Below are positions 60,934-64,000 of a stretch of 64,000 nucleotides of DNA, piece after piece. This stretch comes from Cyclobacteriaceae bacterium (GTDB lineage: Bacteria; Bacteroidota; Bacteroidia; Cytophagales; Cyclobacteriaceae), in the NCBI GenBank assembly GCA_947458585.1, contig CANGYY010000008.1:1-64000 (forward strand), in the 5' to 3' direction. Positions within the stretch are counted from its first letter, which is position 1. Each line of letters begins with the position of its first letter. The notes below the pieces were generated by a model. The model did not search any database. It saw only the letters and a list, made by a program, of their open reading frames with translations, and was not told where the DNA came from. Position numbers and translations under genes: made by a program.

Positions 60934-63899
60934 TAGCTACCGCCTGCTTGACCAGATCTTATTTTTGCTTGTTTTTCAGCTTCTTTTACCCTTGCATTGA
61001 TCAATGCTATCTGAGTCGCCACAAATCCCGTCTTAACAATTTTTTCACCAATCTCAGTTACTCCAACACTAACTTCTGCAGCCTTGGAAGCTTCTTGTTT
61101 TTTGGTTGTGGTTGCTTCCAGTTTTGCACTAACTGCCTCTGGGTTTGCTCCTTCAGTCTTTAATTTGGTTGTTTCTTGATCTAATGCGGAACTAATTTGT
61201 TGTGGATCCGCTAAGGCTGGATCCTTAGCTTTATCTACGAGCTTGTCCGCATCTAACATAACTTTTTTACCAGTTGGCACTGCCTCAGCTGCGGTGGTTT
61301 GGAAGGCCTTGGTTGCAACCCTAGGTCTAGCCTTTCCGCTTTTCGTAGCTTTAACTTTATCACCGATAATTGTATCTGCAGCTTGATCAGTAGCGATATC
61401 TGTTCCGATCCCAAGCGCAGTTGCTCCTGTTTCAAATCCACGTTCTTCCTTGGATTTTTCTTTGGCAGCTTCTTTAGCAATTTCGAATGGATCCGTTTCA
61501 ACTTGGTCTTTGAATCGGTTCTCAATGCCTGCACCAGGATCTTTCTTAAGAGCCTCTCCTTTACCTGCTTCAAATCCAGTTTCTATACCTTCAGAAATGG
61601 TGATAGCAGCCATATCTGCTCCACTTTTCTTGAAGTTTTGAGATACCATACCCCAAAGTGCTGGGTCATCATTCATTATTTTGACCAAGGAATTGAATAT
61701 TAGACGAGCAGTTTTGGAGGATTTAGAAATCAAATCAATTATTCTACTAATTACCTCGCAAACTCCCCCAATAACAGCAGTTACAGGTGCTGTGATAGGA
61801 AATGCAGCTCCAATCAGGCCAGCCCATGTTTTTATGGTACTTACAATTTGTCTAATATAACCTAGGCCACCTTCAAATTCTTTCAATGCTCCAGAGAAAA
61901 TGAAAAAGCCAGTGATTGGTTTTTTCCCTTTAAACTTGGCTGCTTTCGAATTGACTTTTTCCATTTTTTCAAATATCCCGTTTAAAACAGCCCTTGGGCC
62001 ATTAAAATCAAAACGAGATTCTCCTGCACTGCCTTTATGTTCTACGTCATTTTTGAATTCTCCAGTAGTATCATCCTTAATTAAATTAAATCCTTCACTT
62101 GATGCCACGCCACCTGTCATAAACTTAGGACTTGCCGATACTAATCCCATGGTAACCATTTGCATGATTTTACTTACTGCAACTGTTTCTATAGAATCTA
62201 TTGCTGTGGCAAAAGTCCCTGCGAGTCTACCATCACTTTTTAATGGCTCGATTAATTCATCGGATTTATTTTTTTGAGCTTCAACTTTAAGGTCATAGGT
62301 GGAAGAATCTTCCAAAAGTTCTAAAACCTCTTTCCTATTGGATTGTACACTTTCTGCATTTTCATCCTCAGGCTTTGTTTTTTTCTCTTCTTTTGAAAGT
62401 CGTTGGATATGCTGAGCGTATGAAACTAAGGTTGCCAAATCATCGTCGGCTTCGTTATTTAAACCGCTAATCTCTTTCGCTGAACCTAAAGATTTATCTT
62501 TGTAGGGTCGAAGTTTTGTTGAGTCCAACTCTTTTTTTACTTCTTTTTTACCTCCTTTAGAGGTAAAAATGTTAAAGGTCAAAATATTATTGATAAAGCT
62601 ACTATTGTAGACGCTTTCTGCATGTTTGGTGACACCAAGTCGCTGTTCTTCAGTGGCCGCACTCTCTTTTTCTTTTGTGAAAAACATATGTATAGCGGCA
62701 TCACTACTCATCACTTTTTCATTGGTGTTGATGGCGCCAAGATTTTGATCAGCTTTTTCCACAATTCCATGCATGGTACTTTCGGCATCTGACATAAAGG
62801 AAGTATTGGCAATCCTTCCTTTCTTATCCGTTATTTTTCCAGACTCGTTTACAAATCCTTTTTCCTTTTCTTTTTGTTTGGCTTTTCCTACAGAATAATC
62901 AGTTATGCCTAGATCTGAAGCCTGCTTTTCGTCTTTAAAAATATTTTTATCTACTGCCTCCTTAAGATTTTCCCCTTTCAGATCCACCATGATTTGAAGA
63001 ATGGCTTTCTTTTTTTCCAAATCGTTAGGGTCTTTAGAATCTTTATGAGAATCTAGCCATTTTTGGCCTAGGGATTGCACAATTTTCCCTTGCTCTCCCT
63101 GTTGGTCTTCAGGAAGGTTGTTAAATTTATTTACCTCAGCCGTGAGTTGGGTAAAGGTAGTTTTACCAAATAAATTTTTTAGTGCAGTGCCAAATCCTTG
63201 GATTTTGCCAGCTCCTAGATCTAGCTTTTTGCGCTGGATAGGGGAATTTGACAGGTTGGAGGTACTTTCCCAGCTCTTCGCTTGTAGGGGAGCCTCTTTC
63301 TGACTACCCACCTGCATGGCTTTTGCACCCATCACATCCGCTTCTTGCTCCAGGCCTTTGTCGTCGTTGATGAGTGTGGCAGCCTTTAGCTGGGTGGTCG
63401 GTTCAACGCGTCCTTGTTTTTGCTGTGCCACATGCCAAGCCTCATGCGGAAGATGTTGTTCTTGTCCAGGTCCTAAGTGAATGTCAGTTCCTTGCGCATA
63501 GGCATGCGCTTGCAATTGAGCTGGCTTGTCTGAATTCCGGTGCACCGTCACGTCGCTCATGGATTGGCCCGAAAGACTTTCAACCCCAGCCCTCAATCCT
63601 GCAGGTAATCCTTTGGAGTCTTCTTTTCGTTGAAGAATTCCCTCAAGGGTAGATGTGGTTCCTTTGCTTTCCTTTTGCTGGATAGGTTCATTCTTATTGT
63701 TTGCCATGCGCTGGTAGGCATTCAATTGATGCACACGGCTACTTTGTTCTGCGCCTTCCATCAACTTAAACTGCATGGCAGTTTCAGGTCGTTTGTCGTC
63801 AATGGAAAGGGTGTTATCTTGTTTTTTGTCCTGTGAAGGCAATGTTTTTACTTTGGATTGTTGTTTACTTTCCGAAGTTTTTTGAACGGCTGAATGCAT
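60933..63899 (-). CDS. DUF4157 protein, candidate contractile-injection-system effector
   Basis: 988 aa, no signal peptide. The disordered N-terminus has short repeats (PIQQK, ILQRK, PIQRK). A DUF4157 domain (about 97-195) reads GLRAGVESLSGQSMSDVTVH, has the zinc motif HEAWH at 152-156 in LPHEAWHVAQQKQG and a further Glu in LEQEADVMGAKAM. The middle (about 230-690) is helical and Lys-rich; a hydrophobic segment at about 692-727 (AGLIGAAFPITAPVTAVIGG) could insert in membranes. The C-terminal 260 residues are unrecognised. DUF4157 is known from eCIS-linked cargo. A 312-aa gene follows. Confidence 0.85.
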   Translation of the reverse strand: MHSAVQKTSESKQQSKVKTLPSQDKKQDNTLSIDDKRPETAMQFKLMEGAEQSSRVHQLNAYQRMANNKNEPIQQKESKGTTSTLEGILQRKEDSKGLPAGLRAGVESLSGQSMSDVTVHRNSDKPAQLQAHAYAQGTDIHLGPGQEQHLPHEAWHVAQQKQGRVEPTTQLKAATLINDDKGLEQEADVMGAKAMQVGSQKEAPLQAKSWESTSNLSNSPIQRKKLDLGAGKIQGFGTALKNLFGKTTFTQLTAEVNKFNNLPEDQQGEQGKIVQSLGQKWLDSHKDSKDPNDLEKKKAILQIMVDLKGENLKEAVDKNIFKDEKQASDLGITDYSVGKAKQKEKEKGFVNESGKITDKKGRIANTSFMSDAESTMHGIVEKADQNLGAINTNEKVMSSDAAIHMFFTKEKESAATEEQRLGVTKHAESVYNSSFINNILTFNIFTSKGGKKEVKKELDSTKLRPYKDKSLGSAKEISGLNNEADDDLATLVSYAQHIQRLSKEEKKTKPEDENAESVQSNRKEVLELLEDSSTYDLKVEAQKNKSDELIEPLKSDGRLAGTFATAIDSIETVAVSKIMQMVTMGLVSASPKFMTGGVASSEGFNLIKDDTTGEFKNDVEHKGSAGESRFDFNGPRAVLNGIFEKMEKVNSKAAKFKGKKPITGFFIFSGALKEFEGGLGYIRQIVSTIKTWAGLIGAAFPITAPVTAVIGGVCEVISRIIDLISKSSKTARLIFNSLVKIMNDDPALWGMVSQNFKKSGADMAAITISEGIETGFEAGKGEALKKDPGAGIENRFKDQVETDPFEIAKEAAKEKSKEERGFETGATALGIGTDIATDQAADTIIGDKVKATKSGKARPRVATKAFQTTAAEAVPTGKKVMLDADKLVDKAKDPALADPQQISSALDQETTKLKTEGANPEAVSAKLEATTTKKQEASKAAEVSVGVTEIGEKIVKTGFVATQIALINARVKEAEKQAKIRSGQAGGS

Positions 63900-64000
63900 A
63901 GGACAAACTAAAATTTTACAATATTTAAAAACTAGATCTAGATGGCTAAATGTATTTAAAATAATTGATACTTCCGGTAATTTTTAGGTTTAAAAAGTAT

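Noticed and set aside
1-64000. CRISPR array, insertion sequence or prophage
   Set aside because: No regularly spaced direct repeats of CRISPR type, no transposase or integrase domain and no phage structural gene were seen; the 11-bp repeat at 24735-24778 has no spacers.

Overview
The window looks like a chromosomal segment of a Bacteroidota bacterium, most likely order Cytophagales and close to Cyclobacteriaceae/Algoriphagus. This placement is inferred from gene content (DUF5683, DUF6090-like proteins, a large Bacteroidota-type LepB, exported S9/S41/M28 peptidases, a VPS10/sortilin-like repeat protein, an MGH1/GH63-like glucosidase) and from promoter elements of the Bacteroidota type (TTTG, about 19-20 bases, TAnnTTTG) seen upstream of rpsF and the SRP RNA. 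No tRNA or rRNA gene, CRISPR array or insertion sequence was recognised.

Region 1 (1-11.4 kb) is housekeeping, nearly all on the minus strand: rpsF-rpsR-rplI (rplI cut by the window edge), a coiled-coil membrane protein, apaG with a methyltransferase, ung on the plus strand, then parA-parB-DUF5683-dapB-lepB and pyrG-yidC. Region 2 (11.4-21.7 kb) starts with a 755-base AT-rich gap and a small helix-turn-helix protein, then a tRNA CCA-adding-type enzyme, TPR and S41 proteins, an FtsE-like ATPase, a transaldolase-like enzyme, the SRP RNA gene with its own promoter, an M28 peptidase, a pentapeptide-repeat protein and a GNAT enzyme.

Region 3 (21.8-26.7 kb) is accessory and linked to DNA damage. 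A decayed 3' end of dinB at 21.8 kb lies in the same orientation as the intact dinB at 23.4-24.6 kb. Between them sit a lipoprotein with a hydrophobic bacteriocin-like tail and a small membrane protein. Beyond dinB follow a palindrome, a promoter, an 11-bp tandem repeat, a VapBC-type toxin-antitoxin pair, an S24 (LexA/CI-type) regulator with intact self-cleavage residues, and ogt.

Region 4 (26.7-48.3 kb) is metabolic and envelope-related: RidA, GNAT, universal stress protein, TPR lipoprotein, sortilin-like protein, DUF1003, VIT1/CCC1-like transporter, two Gfo/Idh/MocA oxidoreductases, a haem-binding protein, a zinc alcohol dehydrogenase, the three-subunit transhydrogenase pntAA-pntAB-pntB, rnhB, the glucosidase, a GT-B glycosyltransferase and an LpxH-like phosphoesterase.

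Region 5 (48.4-64 kb) is the most unusual. It has a minigluzincin-like membrane protein (HELEH), an S9 peptidase, a DUF4280 PAAR-like spike-tip protein, three DUF6090-like membrane proteins around a vWA-OmpA protein, a PspC protein with a translationally coupled 43-residue ORF, a putative lipoprotein, a serine hydrolase, a membrane protein with a cysteine-rich tail, and a 988-residue DUF4157 protein (HEAWH motif) followed by a putative chaperone-like protein. DUF4280 and DUF4157 are both families linked to contractile injection systems (eCIS/T6SS). No sheath, tube or baseplate gene is visible, so this may be a satellite effector/tip locus or the edge of a larger cluster beyond base 64000.
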